Shown piece by piece: positions 58,025-64,000 of a stretch of DNA of 64,000 bases; position 1 is the stretch's first letter, and each line of letters opens with the position of its first letter. This stretch comes from Clostridiales bacterium (GTDB lineage: Bacteria; Bacillota; Clostridia; Christensenellales; Aristaeellaceae). Below the pieces are notes generated by a model, which searched no databases, was not told the origin of the DNA, and worked only from the letters and a program-made list of their open reading frames with translations. The stretch spans positions 62,001 through 126,000 of the forward strand of contig SVGL01000007.1 in assembly GCA_015056325.1 (NCBI GenBank), in the 5' to 3' direction. Both the position numbers and the translations under genes were made by a program.

Positions 58025-59173
58025 ATGGCACTGTTCAAGAAAAAGCAGACCCGCGACGAAAGCTACTACATGGCGTCGCAGTGGACGCTGATGTGGCGCA
58101 AGCTGCAGAAGCACAAGCTGGCCCAGTTCTCCCTGGTGCTCCTGGCCATCCTCTACCTCGGCGCCCTCTTTGCGGATTTCTTCGCGCCCTATGGCCTGGA
58201 GGAGTTCTCCTCCCTGTACAAGGATACCAAGCCCACCAAGATCTACTGGCAGGATGAGGAGGGCAACTTCTCCCGTCCCTATGTCTACGGCCTGAAGAAG
58301 GTCAATGACCGCAAGACCTTCAAGGTCATCATCAGCGAGGATACCAGCAAAAAGTACTACATCGACCTGTTTGTGGAGGGCGTGGAGTACAACATTCTGG
58401 GCATCAAGTCGAATATTCACCTGTATGGCCTGGTGGACGAGGACGGCAATCCCGCCCGAGACCAGAACGGCAAGGCTACGGTGCGCGTCAATATCTTCGG
58501 CGCGGACTCCACCGGCGCGTGCATTTTCTCCCGTATCCTGTTTGGCAGCCGGGTATCGCTGACGATCCCCTTCGTGTCCGCGGCGATCAGCTTTGTGCTG
58601 GGCATCCTGCTGGGCGGCATCTCCGGCTACTTCGGCGGATTTGTGGATAACGCCATCCAGCGCATTATCGAGGTGCTCAGCGCCATTCCCTCCATCCCGC
58701 TGTGGATGGCCCTGTCCGCCGCCATTCCGCCGGACATTCCCGTGTCCGCGATGTACCTGTACATCACCATCATCCTGTCCTTCATCGGGTGGACGGGCCT
58801 GGCCCGCGTGGTGCGCGGCAAGTTCATCTCCCTGCGCAAGGAGGACTACGTCACTGCCGCCCGACTGGCCGGCGTGAGCGACTTCAAGATTATCACCAAG
58901 CATCTGGTGCCCGGCTTCCTGAGCTACCTGATCGTCAACCTGACCCTGGGCATCCCCGGCTCCATCCTGGGCGAGACGTCCATGAGCTACCTGGGCCTGG
59001 GTATGAAGGCGCCGGCGACCTCCTGGGGCGTGCTGCTCAAGGAAACCGAGGACCTCATCTCCGTCGCCCAGTGCCCCTGGAAGATGATCCCGCTGATTTT
59101 TGTGGTCATCACCGTGCTGGCCTTCAACTTCCTGGGCGACGGCCTGCGCGACGCCGCTGATCCCTACAAATAA
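58025..59173 (+). CDS. ABC transporter permease, DppC-type with external insert
   Basis: 382 residues, start ATG at 58025 (GAGAGGGGG upstream). An N-terminal helix (about 35-55) is followed by an outside insert of about 100 residues (EEFSSLYKDTKPTKIYWQDEE to DENGNPARDQN-like region), then five helices with the EAA loop KEDYVTAARLAGVSDFKIITKH. Large inserts of this kind occur in the DppC of several gut Firmicutes transporters. It is the partner of the preceding permease. Confidence 0.92.
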   Translation: MALFKKKQTRDESYYMASQWTLMWRKLQKHKLAQFSLVLLAILYLGALFADFFAPYGLEEFSSLYKDTKPTKIYWQDEEGNFSRPYVYGLKKVNDRKTFKVIISEDTSKKYYIDLFVEGVEYNILGIKSNIHLYGLVDEDGNPARDQNGKATVRVNIFGADSTGACIFSRILFGSRVSLTIPFVSAAISFVLGILLGGISGYFGGFVDNAIQRIIEVLSAIPSIPLWMALSAAIPPDIPVSAMYLYITIILSFIGWTGLARVVRGKFISLRKEDYVTAARLAGVSDFKIITKHLVPGFLSYLIVNLTLGIPGSILGETSMSYLGLGMKAPATSWGVLLKETEDLISVAQCPWKMIPLIFVVITVLAFNFLGDGLRDAADPYK

Positions 59174-59273
59174 GCGGCCGGCGGCCGCGGGCATTTCCGC
59201 CAATCTACGGGGAGCGTGAAGTCGTCTTCCGCGACAATTTCTTGACTTCTCCCAATGAAAAGGGGAATACGAT

Positions 59274-60353
59274 ATGGAAAACATGAAACCCATCATCCAG
59301 GTGAAGAACCTGGGTGTGAACATCAAGATGGACGAGGGTCTCCTGACCCCCGTGCGCGGGGTGGATTTCGAGATCTACCCCGGCGAGACCCTGGGCCTGG
59401 TGGGTGAAAGCGGCTGCGGCAAGTCCCTCACCAGCAAGGCCATCCTTGCCATCAACGACAAGAAGTGCGTCTCCACGGGCGAGATCCTCTTCCGGGATGA
59501 AAACGACGAGATCGTGGACATCATCGCCCTGGAAAAGGCCAGCAAGGCCCGCAAGTTCCTCAGCTTCCGCAAGGTGCCCGGCCAGATGAAGCGCAGGGAC
59601 GCCATCCGCCGCCTGCGTACCATCCGCGGCAAGCAGATTTCGATGATCTTCCAGGAGCCCATGGTGGCCTTCAGCCCCATGTACACCATCGGCAATCAGA
59701 TCAACGAGGCGACCCGTCTGCACATCACCAAGGACAAGGCGCAAAGCAAGGCCATCACCCTGGAAATGATGAAGATGGTCGGCATCGCCAACGCGGAAAA
59801 GCGCTACGACCAGTACCCTCACGAGTTCTCCGGCGGCATGCTCCAGCGTGCGCTGATCTCCATGGCGCTGGTGTGCAAGCCTCGTCTGCTCATCGCCGAC
59901 GAGCCCACCACCGCCCTGGATGTGACCATCCAGGCGCAGATCCTGGAACTCATGCAGGAGCTGCAAAAAGATCTTGGCATGGCCATCCTCTTCATCACCC
60001 ATGACCTGGGCACCGTGGCGAAAATGTGTGACCGCGTGGCCGTCATGTACCTGGGCAAGATCGTAGAAACCGGTACCGCCAAGGAAATCTACAAGAATCC
60101 CCAGCACCCCTACACCAAGGGCCTGATGGGCTCCGTGCACAAGATCGGCTCCCTCAAGCAGGACAGGCTCTTCTCCATCGACGGTACTGTGCCCCTGGCG
60201 CTGAATCTGAAGCCCGGCTGCGGCTTCTACGAGCGCTGCGGCGACCGCATCGAGGGCCTGTGCGACAAGATCGACCCTGAAAACATCTGCCTGGGCGGCA
60301 GCCATTGCGTTGCCTGCCACCGCTGCAAGAAAGAGGTGAGCTCTGATGACTGA
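59274..60353 (+). CDS. ABC transporter ATP-binding protein, DppD-type
   Basis: 359 residues, start ATG at 59274 (AAAAGGGG upstream). Walker [14 protein letters not shown], signature [11 protein letters not shown], Walker [13 protein letters not shown], and the OppD-type C-terminus with [19 protein letters not shown] and cysteines that may hold a cluster. An inserted stretch (about 70-115, [19 protein letters not shown]) is longer than usual. It energises the transporter with its partner. Confidence 0.93.
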   Translation: MENMKPIIQVKNLGVNIKMDEGLLTPVRGVDFEIYPGETLGLVGESGCGKSLTSKAILAINDKKCVSTGEILFRDENDEIVDIIALEKASKARKFLSFRKVPGQMKRRDAIRRLRTIRGKQISMIFQEPMVAFSPMYTIGNQINEATRLHITKDKAQSKAITLEMMKMVGIANAEKRYDQYPHEFSGGMLQRALISMALVCKPRLLIADEPTTALDVTIQAQILELMQELQKDLGMAILFITHDLGTVAKMCDRVAVMYLGKIVETGTAKEIYKNPQHPYTKGLMGSVHKIGSLKQDRLFSIDGTVPLALNLKPGCGFYERCGDRIEGLCDKIDPENICLGGSHCVACHRCKKEVSSDD

Positions 60354-61362
60354 TAAGGAAAAGCGTGAGCTCATCCTGCAGGTCCGCAATGTGTCGAAGG
60401 TCTTCTCCTCCAAGGGCGTCAACGTCCGTGCGGTCACCAACGTGTCCTTCGACGTGCACAAGGGCGAGACCATCGGCATCGTGGGCGAAAGCGGCTGCGG
60501 TAAGACCACCCTGGGTCGCTGCATTGTCCGCGCGATCGAGGCCTCCGAGGGCGAAGTGCTCTACAAGACCCTCGCGGGGGATGTAGTCAACTTCCTCACC
60601 CTGGACAAGAAGCAAATGAAGCCCGTCCGCAAGGAGATCCAGATGATCTTCCAGGATCCCTATTCCTCCCTGGATCCCCGCATGACGGTGCTGGACATCA
60701 TCGGCGAGCCCATCAAGGCGAACTACCCCAAGATGCCTAAAAGCGAGCGCGAGGCCCTGGTCAAGGACATCGCCGCCAAGGTCGGCCTGAACACCACCTA
60801 CCTTATGCGCTACCCCCACGCCTTTTCCGGCGGCCAGCGCCAGCGCATCGGCATCGCCCGCGCGCTGATCCTGAAGCCCCAGGTGATCGTCTGCGACGAG
60901 GCCGTGTCCGCGCTGGACGTGTCCATCCAGGCGCAGATCATCAACCTGCTCAAGGACTTGCAACGGGAGATGGAGCTGACCTACATCTTCATCAGCCATG
61001 ACCTGTCCGTGGTGGAGCATATCTCCGACAAGGTGGGCGTGATGTACCTGGGCAAGATGGTCGAGTTCGGCGAGACGGAGAAGCTCTTCTCCAGCCCCAA
61101 GCACCCCTACACCGAGGCGCTGCTGTCCGCCGTGCCCGTGGCCGACCCGGAGGTGGAGATGGACCGCATTCCCCTCAAGGGCGAGATTCCGAACCCTGCC
61201 AATCCGCCCAGCGGCTGCTATTTCCATGCCCGCTGCAGCTACTGTACCGAGCGCTGCAAGACCGAGGCCCCCGAGCTGCACGAGGTGGATGGCCGCATGG
61301 TCGCCTGCCACCGCGCGGAGGAACTGTCCCTGCGTGGATTTGACTACTCCACTGTGGAGTAA
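60346..61362 (+). CDS. ABC transporter ATP-binding protein, DppF-type
   Basis: 338 residues, start ATG at 60346 overlapping the previous gene by 8 bases. Walker A GESGCGKTTLGR, Q loop IFQDPYSSLDPR, signature FSGGQRQRIGIARA, Walker B VIVCDEAVSALD. The C-terminal ARCSYCTERCKTEAP resembles the Opp/DppF Cys cluster. It completes the transporter of five genes from 54731. Confidence 0.94.
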   Translation: MTDKEKRELILQVRNVSKVFSSKGVNVRAVTNVSFDVHKGETIGIVGESGCGKTTLGRCIVRAIEASEGEVLYKTLAGDVVNFLTLDKKQMKPVRKEIQMIFQDPYSSLDPRMTVLDIIGEPIKANYPKMPKSEREALVKDIAAKVGLNTTYLMRYPHAFSGGQRQRIGIARALILKPQVIVCDEAVSALDVSIQAQIINLLKDLQREMELTYIFISHDLSVVEHISDKVGVMYLGKMVEFGETEKLFSSPKHPYTEALLSAVPVADPEVEMDRIPLKGEIPNPANPPSGCYFHARCSYCTERCKTEAPELHEVDGRMVACHRAEELSLRGFDYSTVE

Positions 61363-61376
61363 ACCTCTGTATGGCT

Positions 61377-61409
61377 GGGAGCGTCCCCAAGCGGGGAGGC
61401 TCCCTTTTT
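61377..61409 (+). terminator. Terminator of the transporter operon
   Basis: GGGAGCGTCCCC and GGGGAGGCTCCC pair across AAGC (with one mismatch), then TTTTT. Confidence 0.85.
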
Positions 61410-61479
61410 CTCGCCCAATGGCAGGAAAAAAGGCCCTCTGCCGGGAATATCACAGGGTAGAAACAACGGGAGGTGCGCG

Positions 61480-62292
61480 ATGAAGGCGCTGTTTTTCGAC
61501 CTGGACGGGACGCTGCTGGACAGCAACAAGAAGATCCCGGCCTCCGCTGCGGAGGCGCTGACGGCAGCCCGTGAGAAGGGCGTGAAGGTCTTCGTCTGCA
61601 CGGGACGGTCGCTCCGGGTGGAGAAGATGCTCGGCTGGACGACGGAGCTGCAGCTCTTTGACGGCGGCGTGTACTGCAACGGCGCCTGCATCTACCTGGA
61701 GGGAGAGACTAACTACGTTTTCATCGAGCCGAAAGCTGTGCGCGCAGTGCTGGATGAGGTCAGCCGCTATGATGGCGTGCATACCTCCCTCAACGGCGAA
61801 GGCGCGGAGCATGCCTTCAACTTCACCCCGCCGGAGAGCATGATGGGCCCCTGGGGCATGAAGCCCGAGGACATCCACCCGCTGGATGACGCGGCCATCA
61901 ACCATTGTACCAAGATGCTCATTTTCTACAAGGAGCTGGTGAACTCCACCCGCAAGCTGCCGGAGGAGCTGTATCCCCGCCTGGTGGAGCGCTGCGGCGA
62001 CCTTGCCACGATGTACCTGACCGATCAGGGCGCGACGATCCAGGTGGTCAGCCGGGAGAGCAGCAAGCGCGAGGGCATCGAGCGGGTGCGCAGGGCCCTG
62101 GGCATCGCCCCGGAGGAGCTGGCCGTCTTCGGCGACGACCTCAACGACCTGGAGATGATCTCCGCCTACCCGGTCAGCATCGCCATGGGCAACGCGGTGG
62201 AGGAGGTCAAGGCCGCCGCAAAGCACATCACCCGTGCCAACGACGAGGGCGGGATTGAATACGCGCTCAAACACATTTTGAAGATTATCTGA
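61480..62292 (+). CDS. Cof-type HAD phosphatase
   Basis: 270 residues, start ATG at 61480 with GGGAGGTG upstream. Motif I FFDLDGTLLDSN, motif II VCTGRSLRV, motif IV FGDDLNDLEMISAYPVSIAMGNA. The C2-type cap between about residues 80 and 190 is typical. It dephosphorylates sugar phosphates or flavin-type substrates. It is followed after 12 bases by the TIM-barrel gene. Confidence 0.92.
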   Translation: MKALFFDLDGTLLDSNKKIPASAAEALTAAREKGVKVFVCTGRSLRVEKMLGWTTELQLFDGGVYCNGACIYLEGETNYVFIEPKAVRAVLDEVSRYDGVHTSLNGEGAEHAFNFTPPESMMGPWGMKPEDIHPLDDAAINHCTKMLIFYKELVNSTRKLPEELYPRLVERCGDLATMYLTDQGATIQVVSRESSKREGIERVRRALGIAPEELAVFGDDLNDLEMISAYPVSIAMGNAVEEVKAAAKHITRANDEGGIEYALKHILKII

Positions 62293-62304
62293 GGAGGCAA
62301 CACC

Positions 62305-63234
62305 ATGTCCTTCACCAAAGCCGACCTGGCGATTTCGACCATGTGGAACTTCCGCAAGGCCCATTCCGGAGAGGAACTGATCGACCAGCTGACTGCGCTG
62401 GGCTTCTCGCGGGTGGAGCTGAATTATCAGGTGCGCACCGAGTGGCTCTCCGGCATCCGCCGCCGCATCAATGAGGGCGCCATCAAGGTGAGCAGCGTGC
62501 ACAATGTCTTCCCCAAAACGCTGGACAAGAAGTTCGACACTGACTCCGTGATGCTGGGCTACGAGGATGAATCCCTCCGCCAGCAGGCTGTTGAGCTGGC
62601 CAAGGGCAGCATCGACTGGGCCTGCGTGCTGGGCGCGGGCGCGGTGGTGTTCCACCCGACCGAGGTGCCCATGGATCCCAATGAGTACGACGTGCCGCTG
62701 AAGAAGCACATCGCGGCCCATCAGACCGACACCCTGGAGTACAAGGCTCTCCACGCGAAGATGCTCGCTGCCCGGCAATCCGCGCCCTACATCGACCGGA
62801 TGATGAAGTCCATCGACGAGCTGGCCAACTATGTCGCCAAATACAACCTGCCTGTCAAGCTGGGCATGGAGAACCGCGCCATGTGCCACCAGTGCCCGAT
62901 CTACTCCGAGTTTGACATGATCGCGGATCGCTTCGCCGGCGGCCCGGTGGGCATCTGGCTGGACACCGGCCACGCCATCATGATGGAGGAAATGGGCCTG
63001 CAGCAGCTGCCGCTCTCCAAGAAGGCGGCGGACATGATCGTGGGCATGCACATCCACGACGCGGTGGACGCGCTGGATCACTACGCCCCCTGCACGCTGC
63101 CCGGCGACGTGCTGGCGCCCTATCGGGAGTACATCGTGAATAGCCCGATCAAGGTGCTGGAGCTTTCCGGACGCTTGTCTGCAGAGGAGATTATCACTGG
63201 CACGGACCGGTTTGTGGCACGGTACGGGAAGTGA
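62305..63234 (+). CDS. Sugar phosphate isomerase/epimerase-like TIM barrel
   Basis: 309 residues, start ATG at 62305 with GAGGAGG upstream. The barrel shows VELNYQVRTEWLSG, VVFHPTEVPMDP, KLGMENRAMCHQCP (Glu ligand), IWLDTGHAIMM (Asp-x-x-His) and MHIHDAVDALDHYAP (His ligands), i.e. the xylose-isomerase-like/endonuclease IV metal site. It probably isomerises or epimerises a sugar from the glycan block; the substrate is not certain. It forms an operon with the HAD gene. Confidence 0.87.
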   Translation: MSFTKADLAISTMWNFRKAHSGEELIDQLTALGFSRVELNYQVRTEWLSGIRRRINEGAIKVSSVHNVFPKTLDKKFDTDSVMLGYEDESLRQQAVELAKGSIDWACVLGAGAVVFHPTEVPMDPNEYDVPLKKHIAAHQTDTLEYKALHAKMLAARQSAPYIDRMMKSIDELANYVAKYNLPVKLGMENRAMCHQCPIYSEFDMIADRFAGGPVGIWLDTGHAIMMEEMGLQQLPLSKKAADMIVGMHIHDAVDALDHYAPCTLPGDVLAPYREYIVNSPIKVLELSGRLSAEEIITGTDRFVARYGK

Positions 63235-63255
63235 CAACAGGTGAGGGCTCTTTAT

Positions 63256-63286
63256 GCGGCTTTCCCATGCGGGAGGCCGCTTTTTA
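63256..63286 (+). terminator. Terminator after the TIM-barrel gene
   Basis: GCGGC.TTCCC/GGGAGGCCGC stem and TTTTT. Confidence 0.82.
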
Positions 63287-63288
63287 CA

Positions 63289-63317
63289 TTGACAGACCGC
63301 GCCTTTCATGGGATAAT
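63289..63317 (+). promoter_or_regulatory. Promoter of the CotH-like gene
   Basis: TTGACA (63289-63294), 17 bases, GATAAT (63312-63317). Confidence 0.75.
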
Positions 63318-63353
63318 ATACAATGAAGTAATATCGTTTGACAGGAGATGTGC

Positions 63354-64000
63354 ATGATGAGAAAATTCCGCATTTTGTTCACCCTGGCCCTCTGTCTGCT
63401 GCTGATTCCTGCCCTGGCCAGCGCGCTGGAGGTGGAGCTCAGCCATAGCAGCGGCTTCTATGATGACACGGTGCAGCTGGAGATTACCTGCGATACCAAG
63501 AAGGCGACCATCCATTACACCCTGGACGGTACTGTGCCGGATGAAAACAGCCCTGTCTATGAGGGCCCACTGACCCTCACGGACTCCGGCCAGCGCGCGG
63601 ACACCCTCATGCGCATCGGCGGCACCAACTCCGCGGAGGAGTACATCCCTGCCATGGATTTCCCCACGGCCCGCGTGGTGCGTGCGGTGGCCATTGCCCC
63701 GGGCGGCAAGACGAGCAATGTGGTCAGCGGCACCTACTTTGTGGGATATGACCGCAAGGCGCTCTACGGCGATACCGCCATCGTCTGCCTGGTGACCGAC
63801 CCTGCCAACCTGTTCGACTACGAGAAGGGCATTTATGTCCTGGGCAAGATCTTTGACCAGTGGGCCCCTCAGCAGACCGAGCCCTTCGAGGATTGGGAGG
63901 CCGTGGCCAATTTCACCCAGCACGGCGACGAGTGGGAGCGCCCGGTGTCCGTTACCTTCATGAATCCGGACGGCAAGTCCTTCACCCAGGATATGGGCAT
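63354..64000 (+). CDS. Secreted CotH-kinase-like protein with chitobiase-type domain (3' end outside window)
   Basis: About 215 codons visible; start ATG at 63354 (AGGAG 6 bases upstream). A signal peptide spans about 1-24 (LLIPALASALEV). A CHB_HEX_C-like beta domain comes first: CDTKKATIHYTLDGTVPDENS, YEGPLTL, VVRAVAIAPGGKTSNVV. Then begins the region typical of CotH proteins: LFDYEKGIYVLGKIFD, ANFTQHGDEWERPVSVTFMNPDGK. CotH members phosphorylate spore coat or surface proteins, but the active-site part lies beyond the edge. Confidence 0.8.
   Translation, partial: MMRKFRILFTLALCLLLIPALASALEVELSHSSGFYDDTVQLEITCDTKKATIHYTLDGTVPDENSPVYEGPLTLTDSGQRADTLMRIGGTNSAEEYIPAMDFPTARVVRAVAIAPGGKTSNVVSGTYFVGYDRKALYGDTAIVCLVTDPANLFDYEKGIYVLGKIFDQWAPQQTEPFEDWEAVANFTQHGDEWERPVSVTFMNPDGKSFTQDMG

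Overview
The window reads as a chromosomal segment of a high-GC (about 60%) Clostridia-type Firmicute, probably a gut or rumen carbohydrate degrader. The grounds are strong AGGAGG ribosome binding sites, sigma-A promoters (TTGACA, 17 bases, TATAAT), Pro/Thr-rich secreted proteins, a SpoIID-family protein, a CotH-like protein, a class B sortase, an ECF S-component, and several plant-glycan hydrolases (GH115, GH43, GH2, GH29). A Christensenellales or related lineage is plausible but cannot be settled by reading alone. There is no rRNA, CRISPR array, intact phage or transposase. One tRNA gene (Ala, anticodon GGC) is present.

Layout. 0-10 kb: a secreted metallopeptidase (cut by the window edge), a secreted metallo-beta-lactamase-fold protein, a HAD phosphatase, a radical SAM protein, a small redox protein, a heterodimeric ABC exporter and two related secreted proteins. 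10-23 kb: housekeeping genes (cysteine desulfidase-like, threonine aldolase, ECF S-component, gltX, glnS, rimO, pgsA) mixed with small membrane and secreted proteins. 23-41 kb: a membrane-anchored phosphoesterase-like protein with no metal ligands, GH115, a MATE exporter, flotillin plus a DUF6440 protein, aroB, GH43, an AraC regulator, a SpoIID protein, murG, deoC and a 2H phosphoesterase. 41.3-48.6 kb: tRNA-Ala followed by a likely decayed island holding a truncated integrase, a sortase, a lone sugar-binding protein, an AraC regulator, a GH2 enzyme and a truncated phosphodiesterase, flanked by related direct repeats. 48.7-64 kb: a HIT protein, a nitroreductase, an MBL hydrolase, then a glycan block (GH29, an alpha-helical toroid-like enzyme, a complete family-5 substrate-binding protein/permease/ATPase transporter, a HAD phosphatase and a sugar-isomerase-like TIM barrel) and a CotH-like gene cut by the right edge.

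How they work together. The glycosidases and two sugar or oligosaccharide binding proteins suggest release and uptake of hemicellulose and fucosylated side chains. The 51-63 kb block looks like one degradation-and-import unit. In the island, an AraC regulator probably controls both the binding-protein gene and the GH2 gene, because the same 16-base box with the same downstream spacing precedes both promoters.

The most unusual content is in the repeats. (i) A palindromic element of about 75-90 bases occurs three times: once between genes and twice inside conserved genes (an ABC exporter and rimO), in the same orientation and reading frame, adding about 30 residues to each protein. (ii) A structured intergenic element of about 200 bases has two copies in opposite orientation, with conserved linkers and hairpins whose sequences differ but whose pairing is kept. 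(iii) A REP-like CTCCCTCAGTCAGC family has ten copies, three of them in tandem between a transporter binding-protein gene and its permease. (iv) A multi-hairpin spacer is bounded by a perfect 23-base direct repeat.
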